64,000 nt of DNA from Epiperipatus broadwayi (taxonomy: Eukaryota; Onychophora; Udeonychophora; Euonychophora; Peripatidae). Location of the stretch: NCBI GenBank assembly GCA_028023455.1, contig JAQFVV010000185.1:1439239-1503238 (forward strand), written 5' to 3'. The translations under genes were made by a program, and so were the position numbers. The notes beneath the pieces are model-generated. The model was not told the DNA's origin. It did no database searches and worked only from the letters and a program-made list of their open reading frames with translations. The first letter of the stretch is position 1. Each line of letters starts with the position of its first letter. Below, piece by piece: positions 1 to 13,180 of this stretch.

Positions 1-238
1 TTAATATCTCATGATTAATTAGTTATTTGCAAAGACATTTTTTAAGTGGATTAGGGGGTATTGTAAAAGATCGATAAATCTACCTTTATTTTAAAAAATC
101 ATTTGTTGTTATTAAAAAAAATCTCTTTGATTTGATGTTTACATATGGAGTATTATTATTGTTTATGATTATTATTTATAGTTATTGTTGTTTGGATTTA
201 TTATTTTATTTATTTGTTGATGGTACATCATTGTGAAT

Positions 239-2795
<2,557 letters not shown>

Positions 2796-2862
<67 letters not shown>
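2796..2862. repeat. (TA)n microsatellite
   Basis: A pure TA dinucleotide tract of about 66 bp. Read through, it gives alternating Ile/Tyr, which explains the open frame around it. Confidence 0.95.
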
Positions 2863-2864
<2 letters not shown>

Positions 2865-3199
2865 CCAGAGTCATTATGAAGTTTATTAAATTCACAACTT
2901 AACAGAGAATAATTTCAGATTTCAATTATTATTTAGTTTTTAGGTTACTTACACAAGTCAATGTCCATTGATATGTTTAGATATACATAAGTTTACTTAT
3001 TTGATCTGTATATTAGATTCAATAAAATTCCCTTTGTTTCTAGTATATATTTTGTTAGTTAGTCATATTAACCCTGAGAATAAATTATAATGATAGGTCT
3101 TATTATTGCTCTGTATGATTTTGGATTTATTTCATGTATAGCTAGTTGGAAGGGCATATAAACAATTTATTTAAATATAATTAGGAGAATTTTATCTTT

Positions 3200-3680
3200 C
3201 TTCATTTAAATTATACAATCTATTATATTTGGCTTTCTCAACACTTGGATTCATTTAGATTGTTAAGGTCTTTCTTCATGTGTATGATGTGCTATGTCTA
3301 TATTATTTAAATTGGATGGTAATTATGTTCTATTACATTTGGCACCATCATCATGTGGACATGATTAATTAAGGACTGTTGATAGTCATTCCATTATATT
3401 TTTGCCTAAAATGTGAGGTTTGATTCATTATGATTCATTTATGAGGATAGAGCAATCGTGATTCCATTACATTTGCTTTCCCAATGACTGGGGCCATTCC
3501 AATTAGTGATAGGCATTCCATTACATTTTGGAACCAATGTTTGAGGCCTTCTTTCTTCATATGTGTATTTTTGTTTGAGATCATTTAGATTACATATATT
3601 CCATTACATTTGTCATCCAATGTTTGGAGCATTATTTTCTTTTCATATATTGATGTTCCATTACAATATATAGATCCACA
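3200..3680. repeat. degenerate CCATTACATTTG repeat region
   Basis: The motif 'ATTCCATTACATTTG' or a close variant recurs seven times (near 3205, 3330, 3388, 3459, 3510, 3598 and 3655). It is often followed by a 'CCAATGTTTGRGGCC'-like segment. Spacing is irregular at 50-125 bp, so this is either a decayed minisatellite or the body of an old transposon. I do not recognise a family. Confidence 0.45.
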
Positions 3681-3811
3681 CTATCCATAGATATATTTTT
3701 AAAGCAGAGGTGGTTTGATAAAGGTATGTATTATTGAAGAGAAAAATATAAATTAGAAATAATAAAAAGGTAATAATTAAAAAATTAAACTTATATATAA
3801 ATATATATTGA

Positions 3812-3925
3812 AGCAGTCGGATCTGAGTTCGATCCTAGCTTCATGACCTCTAGCTATAAGCCCACTTCAAACCCTAGTACTAACCTTAAATTTCCAATGC
3901 AATGGGGCTTTATACGTTCAATCCA
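3812..3925 (+). repeat. tRNA-like SINE remnant (B box only)
   Basis: 'GAGTTCGATCC' matches the RNA polymerase III B box. It is followed by a more GC-rich stretch running into 'CCAATGCAATGGGGC'. I see no clear A box upstream, so this would be a 5'-truncated or decayed tRNA-derived SINE. One B-box match can arise by chance; the local contrast in composition is the supporting evidence. Confidence 0.35.
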
Positions 3926-4296
3926 CGCTAATTTTCATAAAGAATAACTTATTTCATAAATGTGTATTCAAATAATTAGTTTCAGATTTAAATTGATTAA
4001 TTCTATTAATAAATTCATGATAGAATTATTCATGAATTTATATATTATAACTGTGTTGATTGTGCATATATATTTGTAAATATTTAAATATATATAATTG
4101 TTTAAAAGTTTCATTGCATTGGGAATGTTTAATTTTATTTTTAAATAAGTTGTTAAAGTTTAATGATTAAAAGCTACATTCTTTCGATAAGCTTTCAGAT
4201 TTTCCTTTTTCAAAAACAACAGTTAAAGTTTTATTAATTAGAAAAGAGATATGGATTTCCTAATTAAAATCATTTTCTGATTTTAAGAATTCATTT

Positions 4297-4620
4297 TCAA
4301 ATTAGAAAATGAATTCTAGTTAATGAGTTTGAAAGCCTTATCGAAGGAATGGATCTAAAAACAACCAATGTATCTAAAAACATTGATAATGAAAGAAGCA
4401 CTAGCCTGAAGGCATCAGAGAGGACAATATATATACCTCTGAAAAGTTTGGAGAAGAAGCCATCTTTGTTGTAGAGAAGTGCAGTCAACTCTGTGTGTTT
4501 TTAAATTATGAATTCAAAAAGGAATCTGGCTATTGGTTTCTGAAGCCCTTTGAGAATCTTCAATGAAGCTGCTAAATTCTTTCCAGACAAATTATGCTGC
4601 CAAAATCAAATAAAATGCTG
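4297..4620 (-). other. possible decayed exon or old repeat
   Basis: This stretch has less skewed composition than its surroundings. Two minus-strand segments read as ordinary mixed protein sequence: roughly 4510-4610, containing 'KNLAASLKILKGLQ', and 4430-4488, containing 'ELTALLYNKDGFF'. They are in frames separated by a stop. The second ends at AGAG followed by GTATAT, which resembles a splice donor. I recognise no domain; it could equally be an unknown repeat. Confidence 0.2.
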
Positions 4621-5399
4621 TTCAAGTAATCAATCAAATGTTGCCTACATTTTTTTACCAACTCAGATGTATAACCTAAGGGAACCAGCCCTGGAAGAAA
4701 TGGGTAATATATTTCCATAATGAACCTTAAGCTTTCTGACCAGTTTCCGAACTTTACTTTACACTCCCTTTTAGAGCTCTTTTATTTTATAATGAAATAA
4801 TCTTTGTAAAACTCTTTTATTTATGCTTTTTAAATTAGTAATTCTCTCAATCTCTAGTCTTTAAATTTAACTTTCCTTCATTACTATAGTGGTTCATTTA
4901 CTACATTATATATATATTTATCGTGTGATTTATTAATGTCATTTATTTTTAATTATATGCCAATAATCTTTCGACTCAATGATCTCCTTTGTTTTCTTTG
5001 CCTTGTGCAAATAATAATATATTAATTCTAATAGTAATTCTCACCCATTAGAACTAGATTTACTGGTCTATCAATTATCGAGTTGAAAGAAATTATTAAA
5101 TGTGTGTTATTTTTATAATTGGCTAATAATAAATTATTAGCTCCATTTCTAATCTATGCCACCACTATTTTGTTGTTTCACTAATATTTGTTTATTATTC
5201 AAATATAATCTTAAAATGTTTTTGCAAAGGGCCGATAAAGGAATCAAATAAATATATTCTAATTCAACTTTATTATTTTCTATTAAGATTCAGGAAGGGC
5301 ACGATGATTGGGGCATAATTAATATGATTTACAAATACTTTAAAATAGTTTTACTTAAAAACTTGTTTGACTTTAATTCATTTGATCAAGTCATCACGT

Positions 5400-6420
5400 T
5401 GATCATTCTATAATTGGGTTTTAGTTCTCAAATGGTGACTAGTAAGTCATCATCTTCAATGTTGCTGACGTAGGGCAATCTTCCACTCCGTTAGGCTGGT
5501 CGGTGATCATATTTCTGTTATTTTAAATTATCGAGGAAGAAAACACTTCCTATCCTATTCATATTAGTCAAAGGGCATAAGACTTGTCAGATGCAAGCCA
5601 CCATAGGACTTCGATTATCGACTAGCTATCGTCTTTCAATTTCATTTTATAGCTCATAATTCATCAGCACCGTTACCTCTCTGTTCCAGTAAAGCCTGCC
5701 CTGATGCTCATAATTCGTGATGAAGTGATTTCAATTAAAGTCGAACAAATTATCAGATATATTTAATTAAATACGTTTTTCAATAAAGATTAAAGTTATG
5801 CCCTAAAATACGTATCTTGCTCTTCATGAATGGATTTGCGAATGTGAAAATAAATATCACATTCTTTCGTATAAAATTAGAGTAAAAATTTCCTTTACTA
5901 ATGAATACCTTTATCTGCCTTTTATTTTTTTGTTGGGGGCATAGACATAGAATTCCAATATTGTGTAATATCCATTGGCATATAATAAGGACCGCCACTC
6001 TTATTATAAGGCTAAACTATATTAAAGGCTAGAGGTGAGTAATATAATCATTATCTTATTCAACCAAACAAATTATTATTATTAAATATTTTCTAAACAC
6101 ACTTGGTTTTTTAGTTCATAATTCTTTTATAATTATTTTAATGTTAATATTCACTGTCTGTGTTGGCAATCCGAACATATACATATGATTCGATTTAAAA
6201 TTATCTTAGTTAATTGATTAACCAATATTAGTGTCCGTTCAGGGGTCTCTGATTCTCACCAACAGTTGAGCTAGTTTCTTAGTGCATAGCACTGTGCTGT
6301 CGATTTATGCTAATCTGAGCTGGTGAGTTGGGTTTAAATTCAGTTTGAACCAGCTGAGTTTGGATCCGACTTGCAGTTCTTTTGGTAGGTTTTTCGACTG
6401 GTACCATATTAAAGTAAAAG
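5400..6420. other. more complex non-coding stretch, unassigned
   Basis: Two islands (about 5400-5720 and 6230-6410) have higher GC and little low-complexity sequence. The second contains 'GAGCTGGTGAGTTGG' and a near-inverse 'CCAGCTGAGTTTGG'. I see no transposon motif, tRNA or credible reading frame. Confidence 0.3.
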
Positions 6421-6639
6421 AAATATTATATATTAGATAATAATTAAACAAGATAGTTAGTAATAAACAAAGAAAGGAAAATTATAAAATAATATTAAAA
6501 AAAGAAGTAATAAAAGGGTAATATTTAAAAGAATTTAAAAAAAATAAAATAAAAGTAAAAATAAAATAGTTTTAAAAGGTAATAAATTAAAAAAAAATGT
6601 GTATTGGATACATTTTATATATATATGTAATTTATATGT

Positions 6640-6892
6640 AAGTTGTGTGTGTATATATATATATATATGAATGTGTATTTATTTTGTGTGTATATATATA
6701 TATATATGTCTATGGGTGTATGTGTATCTGTATATATATATATGTGTGTGTGTTTAAGGGATATAGGTGTATATATTTGGCTATGCTTATGTATATATAG
6801 ATGTACGTATGAATTTTATATATATATGTCTATGGGTGGTGGGGATCTATATATCTATATATGTATGTAGGGAATATATATATATATATGAA
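6640..6892. repeat. compound (TA)n/(TG)n region
   Basis: Repeated short TATATA and GTGTG blocks, with 'ATATGTCTATGGGTG' recurring near 6705 and 6824. The plus-strand frame across it (Tyr/Ile/Val/Cys-rich) is microsatellite read-through, not a gene. Confidence 0.8.
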
Positions 6893-8280
6893 GTGATGGT
6901 TATGTATTTATATTATTGAAATATTGTAGCTCTCATGAAGACTGCTGGATAGTCGAAACTGTAAAGATAATAAAGAAGTTTTTTTAAGAAAATTGTTTGC
7001 ATTGAAATGTATATGAAAGAAGTTATTATAAGAAATATATATATTAAGAATAAAATAAATTATGTGTAAAATTTCATTTTATCATTTCGGGAAAGTTAAG
7101 AAACTTTCTGTTAGTCAATAGAAACTTTCAATTGTATATTTCATCACTAAAACATATTTAGATAAAACTTGAATATAATTATTACATATTTATTATGTAA
7201 CAAATATATAATTCAATTTTAAAAAAGGAAAAATAAATAAGAAAATAAATTTACACAAAGTTTCATTATAAAATTTTTTAAAAGTCAATTTTTGAAAAAA
7301 TAAAATTATTCATGCTCCACTAAAGTAGAAGAATTAATCTTTCTGTCTCTGACTTGACTGCTTACTGGCAGATACTGACATCTATACAGTTTAATTACAA
7401 CTACTATCAATTCAACCAGACTTTAATCATAGTTTTTATCATCTAATGAATGTAAAAGTGCCAAACATATGCAAATGTTGCTATAATTGAATGACTTTCA
7501 AATTGATTTCAGCACCTGTATCAATGCAAAGAAATTTGCATCTGAAATATTAATATAGTTTAGGTAAGTAAAATTTACTTCCAAATCCTGAAGTTACATG
7601 CCAATAATTGATGGGCATTTATTTGCAGATCTAATTAATGGTTAAATTTGTTTAAAAATGTTTATGAATAGAAATATAATTTAAAAAATAAAATATTTAG
7701 TTATTAAAATGTTTAAATTTTGGAAAAAATAAAAATTTCAACAGAGTAATAAATTTAAGTCTATAATTATATTTCAAAGATAAAAGTAACATATTATTGC
7801 ATAGTATAATTGTATATGTAAATATTTTAAGTGTAGTAGTGTATAGAGTTAATAGTTATAGATTATTAGAAATGTCTATAAAATATTGAAGTCATAATTG
7901 CACATATATAGATTTCATTCTTTTTTGATTATCCTTTCTTTGCTAATTAAGACTTTATAAAGCTATTTATTTAATGTAAAATAGGAATATTGTTTTAAAA
8001 TTATTGTCATTTAAAAAGAAAAATACTTACTAATGAAAATTTCTACCCAATTTTTAATTGGTAAGCTAGTGCATGATGGAGAGTTGCCATCATATCTCTG
8101 AGGGTGATGTGTATACAGTGGGATGATTTATAAAAATAACTGCTAAGTTGTAGTTATATGTTTCATTTGAGAGAAATATTTTATTATATATGTGGCTTTT
8201 ATGTTTGACATTTTTTATAATGATACAATATTTTTTTAGTTTAAAAAACAGAAGAAAGTTCTATATTACATATAAACAAA
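6893..8280. other. AT-rich stretch with no recognised gene
   Basis: No coding or transposon signal apart from a hammerhead-like half motif near 6932-6960, which I rejected as a ribozyme call. Several poly-A/T-rich runs are present. Confidence 0.4.
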
Positions 8281-8284
8281 CATC

Positions 8285-9260
8285 AGGTTGTCTCTACCAT
8301 TGCCTTTTATTTTAATGGAGAACTTTAAAAAAATATACCAGCAGTTAAAAAGCCATCTATATGGATAAAGTATGTTGATGATACCTTTGTTCATTGGCCT
8401 CATGGCAAAGCATGTTCTTGATGATTTTTTAAGTTTCTTAGATTCTTTTCTCAACAATATCAAATTCACTATGGAAGATGTTTTTGATGAAATTAATTTT
8501 CACCAATACATCTATGTTATTTAAAAAAAATGCTTCTTCATAATGGTTTTGATCACATGATTATTAATAGGACTTTTTTTATATAATAAGAAAAAAGATT
8601 TTGATACTTCAAAATTAACCTGTTTTGCCATATATAAAAAAATTAACTGATAAAATTGGTAATGTTTTAAAGAAAAATAATCTATGGACAATATACTGCA
8701 TCTACAAAAAATAATGAAATATTTCCAAGCCCAAAAAACTGAAGTGTCATGATGTATATAAAATTCCATGTGCAGTTTGTTTACATTTTAACATTGGATA
8801 GACTAATCATAGAATAAACATAAGAAAGAAAGAAAGAAAGAAAAAACACATTTTGAAAGTTAGAGAAAAGTATAATTTATCAGCCATTTATTCACATATT
8901 AAATTAACTAACCATGGCATCAGTTTTTATCATATTCTGGCAAAAATTAAACAATATAACCAAAAATTGCTAAGAGACAGTATAGAGATTTTTAAAAGGC
9001 CTAAAAGCATAAATAAAAAGTGTTAATTACACAAAATTAACAATATTTGAAAAAGCTATTGGTGGATAAAATATTTTTAAAACTTAACCAAATTTGAGAA
9101 TGAGGTGAAAATATCAAAAGAATAAAATAACAGCTTTGATCTCATGACACACATTCTTATGATTTGAGAAAGAAGGAGCTCTGAGAAAGTACTTATTATT
9201 GTACTGAAACATCAGATATTTAGCTTATAAATTTTTATTATATGAAAGCTCCTGAAAAAT
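8285..9260 (+). pseudogene. Penelope-like element, RT plus GIY-YIG (decayed)
   Basis: Fragmented translation shows the C-terminal half of a Penelope-like reverse transcriptase and its GIY-YIG endonuclease. The key match is 'WIKYVDDTFVHWPHG' at about 8360-8405, the RT catalytic YVDD box with the family-typical 'W.RYVDDTF.IW.HG' context. Near 8620-8760 come a 'LPYIKKLTDKIG' thumb/linker and 'KKLKCHDVYKIPCAVC', the lead-in to GIY-YIG. The 'YIG' itself is degraded. Frameshifts and stops break it throughout and the 5' half is absent. PLEs encode RT fused to GIY-YIG and copy by target-primed reverse transcription. The element lies directly upstream of the family B hammerhead array. Confidence 0.8.
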
Positions 9261-9450
9261 ATATTATGAATCATCATTTATCCATGAGAATATATATATA
9301 TGAAAAACAAAACAAGTTTTATATACGTAAAAACCTGCTATCGCTTGTATTAATGATCAATAGATGGAGCTTTACCAAGACCTCCAAACAAGCGTATTTG
9401 TTTACATAAACATCAGAGTCAATATTCACTGTCTCTTTCATTTTGCTCCA

Positions 9451-9497
9451 CCCTCAGATCAGCTGATTTCAAGCTGATTTGCTCTCATCAGTGAAGG
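9451..9497 (-). ncRNA. Type I hammerhead ribozyme (family B, intact core)
   Basis: Reading the minus strand: stem I 5' strand CCTTCA; core CTGATGA (9485-9491); stem II GAGC/GCTT with loop AAATCA; GAAA (9467-9470); stem III ATC/GAT closed by AGCT; cleavage-site C; stem I 3' strand TGAGGG. Stem I forms six pairs including one G-U. Every invariant core base is present (C3, U4, G5, A6, G8, A9, G12, A13, A14, A15.1, U16.1, H17). The 3-bp stem III is typical of animal hammerheads, which often need a dimer to cleave efficiently. Confidence 0.85.
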
Positions 9498-10226
9498 GAT
9501 AGGAGTTAGAAACTAAACCTAAATATTAACTCCAAGCATTTATGCAAAACGTTTCTATCAGTTTGCAAGCATGAATTTTTTAGACACCTAAATGTCTTCA
9601 AACTCAGCCTATCAAACTAGATAGCTATGTGGGTCTGATAACAGTTCAGTTTCTCCACATAATCAAAGCTTCTGCAATCTATATCATTGCAAGAAAACTT
9701 TAAAGGTACATTTATGAAAAACAAAACAAGTTTTATATGCGTAAAAACCTGCTATCGCTTGTATTAATGATCAATAGATGGAGCTTTACCAAGACCTCCA
9801 AACAAGCGTATTTGTTTACATAAAAGTCAGAGACAATATTCACTGTCTCTTTCATTTTGCTCCACCCTCAGAAAGAGATGGTGAATATTGACTCTGACGT
9901 TTATGTAAACAAATACACTTGTTTGGAGGTCTTGGTAAAGCTCCATCTATTGATCATTAATACAAGCGATAGCAGGTTTTTACGTATATAAAACTTGTTT
10001 TGTTTTTCATAAATGTACCTTTAAAGTTTTCTTGCAATGATATAGATTGCAGAAGCTTTGATTATGTGGAGAAACTGAACTGTTATCAGACCCACATAGC
10101 TATCTAGTTTGATAGGCTGAGTTTGAAGACATTTAGGTGTTTAAAAAATTCATGCTTGCAAACTGATAGAAACATTTTGCATAAATGCTTGGAGTTAATA
10201 TTTAGGTTTAGTTTCTAACTCCTATC

Positions 10227-10273
10227 TCTTCACTGATGAGAGCAAATCAGCTTGAAATCAGCTGATCTGAGGG
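10227..10273 (+). ncRNA. Type I hammerhead ribozyme (family B, plus copy 1)
   Basis: Stem I CTCTTCA, core CTGATGA (10233-10239), stem II GAGC/GCTT, GAAA (10254-10257), stem III ATC/GAT with AGCT loop, C17 at 10267, stem I return strand TGAGGG. Compared with the minus copy, one stem I pair has changed from C-G to U-G, so pairing is kept. Predicted cleavage is 3' of 10267. Confidence 0.83.
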
Positions 10274-10634
10274 TGGAGCAAAATGAAAGAGACAGTGAAT
10301 ATTGACTCTGACGTTTATGTAAACAAATACGCTTGTTTGGAGGTCTTGGTAAAGCTCCATCTATTGATCATTAATACAAGCGATAGCAGGTTTTTACATA
10401 TATAAAACTTGTTTTGTTTTTCATAAATGTACCTTCAAAGTTTTCTTGCAATGATATAGATTGCAGAAGCTTTGATTATATGGAGAAACTGAACTGTTAT
10501 CAGACCCACATAGCTATCTAGTTTGATAGGCTGAGTTTGAAGACATTTAGGTGTCTAAAAAATTCATGCTTGCAAACTGATAGAAACGTTTTGCATAAAT
10601 GCTTGGAGTTAATATTTAGGTTTAAACTCCTATC

Positions 10635-10681
10635 CTTTCACTGATGAGAGCAAATCATCTTGAAATCAGCTGATCTGAGGG
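10635..10681 (+). ncRNA. Type I hammerhead ribozyme (family B, plus copy 2)
   Basis: Core CTGATGA (10641-10647) and GAAA (10662-10665) are intact, as are stem III and stem I. Stem II reads GAGC/TCTT, which loses its fourth pair through a single change, so this copy may be weakened. Confidence 0.75.
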
Positions 10682-10779
10682 TGGAGCAAAATGAAAGAGA
10701 CAGTGAATATTGACTCTGACATTTATGTAAACAAATACGCTTGTTTGGAGGTCTTGGTAAAGCTCCATCTATTGATCAT

Positions 10780-11779
10780 ATATATATATATATATGAGTA
10801 TACATCAAACTTCTCACATTTATATTTTAAAAAATGCAACAGGCACATCTATATTGAATATCATTATTAACAATAATCATTACAAATATTATTAATTTTA
10901 TATATTAATAATTGCATATAAACTTGTCTTTAAAAAATTATAACTTTAATGAATTTTACTATACTGACATGTAGATAATCACACTATATAAAAATATGTC
11001 CCAAAATTATCAAAGGAAATAAACTTAAGTTTTAATTGTCATTTATCATCAATTCATTAACTATACATATAATAAAAATGACATCATAATTGAAACAAGA
11101 AAAACGTGAACTTAAATCGACAAGATATATAGAATGGTTAACAGAAAGAGAGAAATACATTTTTTTCTTCTTGAAGATAAAAAGGAAATTCAAACATAAC
11201 TTAGTCAATATGTCTGTGAGTGAATTATAAGTTTGAACCCACGACTAAAGCCATTCGACAACAATAGTAAAATATTGCATCTCCAAAGAAGAAAGTAATT
11301 TTGGAAAAAAAAGAAAAAGCCATGATTATAATTATGAATAGACTTAATAAATGTAAAAATATATTTTACAAATATCAAAAATCTCTTTTGTAAACCTATT
11401 GAAGCTGAACTTTAAAAGTAATCAATCACTTCATCATCATTTAGTGGATCATGAAAATTAAACTTTGTTCTCAAGTTTCAATAAAATCAATAACTTCAAA
11501 TAAACTTTATTAAGGTTATCCAACTATGATCAGTTAGAAGGGAAAAAACACCATAAAGATGGAATGTTGACCATACTGCTACAATGTAGAATCTGATTGT
11601 AAGAAAAACAATTGCTACTTGTCAGTGATAAACATCAAATCAGAATGAACTATCACAAATCAAAGGAAATCTTTAGAAGGAAATTATTATCATAAATGAA
11701 AGAATGGAGTCACCATTAGGAAATTCAAACAGCATTTAAAGATGGAATAATCTATTTCAGATAGAAAGAAAGAAAAAAT

Positions 11780-11814
<35 letters not shown>

Positions 11815-11984
11815 TTAAATGTCTCCTATATATATATATATATATATATAACTACAATCATTAAATGTCTGTATTTTTAAATCATATAATAATAATTCAA
11901 ACAAATATATTTAACACAGTATTCAAAATTAAATAATATATTCTTTACCAGAAGTACTTTCAATTGTTTCACTGACAATCTTTA
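10780..11984. other. AT-rich stretch with (TA)n tracts
   Basis: No gene seen. (TA)n tracts occur at about 10776-10795, 11781-11811 and 11826-11850; the segment ATTAAATGTCTCC/GTAT recurs around the last two. On the minus strand near 11225-11250, 'GGGTTCAAAC' resembles a B box, but I see no convincing tRNA fold. Confidence 0.4.
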
Positions 11985-12441
11985 TCAACTAGATCTGAGT
12001 TGAAGTTTTAAATCTAGTTTCTGAAATTCTAACTCTTCACTGAGGGGAGCCATTAAGCTCAAAACCAATTGGTCTGGAGATGAGGATTTTTATGATAGAG
12101 ATTTTAAATTCTTTCTCTGTTGGCACTTATAATTAAAGGTTGTTTGGAGCTAGTGGTAAGCTCCATCTAGTGAACATTTTAGCGCAAGCTTAAAAGCAAG
12201 TTGCATAATTTGTGATTTGTTTTATTAATTATTATAAGAATATCCTTGAAAACTTTTGTAATGTAATATGCTTTAGCTATTAATATATGATGAAACTGAA
12301 CTGAGTTCAGACCCATACACCTATCTGGTTTGTAAGGCTGGATTTGAAAACATTTACATGTTTGAAAAATTCAAGTTTTCAGACTGATAGTAATGTATTA
12401 AATAATGCTCTGAGTTGGAGTTTTAGATCTAGTTTCTGAAA
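11985..12441 (+). mobile_element. Family B relative (B3), old tandem copy
   Basis: A diverged copy of the family B monomer. 'CTGAGTTG.AGTTTTA.ATCTAGTTTCTG' recurs at 11995 and 12410, giving a 415-bp period that matches the 409-414 bp of the other arrays. Shared landmarks include the segments around 'GTTTGGAG', 'AGCTCCATCT', 'CAGACCCATA' and 'AAAAATTCA'. It is truncated on the right by (TA)n at 12442. Confidence 0.7.
12034..12080 (+). ncRNA. Degenerate hammerhead ribozyme (B3)
   Basis: The fold is fully preserved but the core has mutated. Core reads CTGAGGG (A9 lost), stem II GAGC/GCTC (four good pairs), then AAAA in place of GAAA, stem III ACC/GGT with AATT loop, C17, and stem I TGGAGA against TCTTCA. 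Stem III ATC/GAT of family B is ACC/GGT here, a compensated change. This supports the structure even though the copy is probably inactive. Confidence 0.6.
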
Positions 12442-12540
12442 TTATATATATATATATAATGTAAATAAAATGTCCGGTAATTAAAAACTATAAAAATACT
12501 AAATATAATGGTAATCAACTTTTATATAGTTTTTCCACCA

Positions 12541-12664
<124 letters not shown>

Positions 12665-12670
12665 CCTATC

Positions 12671-13050
12671 TGTAGGGAATTTGAGCACAGACTTTCAAAC
12701 TTCCGCTATCCACTGGATTTCATATCATTGCTACAAATGACCACACACGTGAAAATGATAAATGATCACACTAATAAAAGATATTTTGAGCTGAACTAGC
12801 ATTCATCAGTTGATCCAGATTATCATTTTACACAAACATATATAATCAGTGCTCAGTTTATATTAAGATAGCAAATATTCAAACTTTAATGGTCAGATTT
12901 CATTTTACTTCACCCTCCAACTCTTCAACCATCCATACCATTGAAATCTGATGATGGAATACCCAAACCCCATGATGATGTCAATATTATTTTCATGCCC
13001 ATGTTGATCTTAAGTTATTCTGACCCCTCGTGTATAAGAACTTGTCCATT
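12671..13050 (-). mobile_element. Family C repeat, copy 1
   Basis: On the minus strand it aligns by eye over its length with 27250-27700 (plus): 'GAGGGGTCAGA', 'CATCATCAGATTT', 'GGATGGTTG.AGAGTTGG', 'GAGCACT..TATA', 'CAACTGATGAATGC' and 'GAAAGTCTGTGCTCA'. A short extra piece of the same end may lie at 13144-13180. It contains a hammerhead-like segment (CAACTGATGA at about 12803-12815, minus), with the GAAA box lost. Confidence 0.6.
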
Positions 13051-13180
13051 TAAAAATACAGAAGAGGGATGGGCGGGATGGAGAATAATCTGCAATATTT
13101 GAAATACAGACATTTTTCATATACCTAGAGTTTAACAGTAAATATAGGGGATTTGAACATACACTTTTAAGCTAAATATA

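Larger units (their letters stand above)
9301..10779. mobile_element. Family B hammerhead repeat, tandem plus head-to-head
   Basis: One and a half minus-oriented monomers (9301-9869) join head-to-head to about two plus-oriented monomers (9870-10779). The period is 414 bp: the same landmark recurs at 9301 and 9715, and again at 10020 and 10434. Every monomer that covers the region carries a type I hammerhead core. Both outer ends abut (TA)n sequence. There is no protein-coding capacity. Size, tandem layout and ribozyme fit animal retrozymes or the terminal repeats of Penelope-like elements. That class assignment is inference; the repeat structure is directly visible. Confidence 0.85.

Noticed and set aside
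6932-6965. Hammerhead-like CTCATGA ... GACT/AGTC ... CGAAAC motif
   Set aside because: Stem II and GAAA look good, but G5 is changed, stem I does not pair and stem III is too short. One weak copy only.
9301-10779. CRISPR-like or satellite array
   Set aside because: Only a few long (414-bp) units in both orientations with no spacers; dispersed mobile repeat fits better.
11220-11285. tRNA gene or SINE suggested by a GGGTTCAAAC B-box match on the minus strand
   Set aside because: No A box at the right distance and no cloverleaf stems could be drawn.
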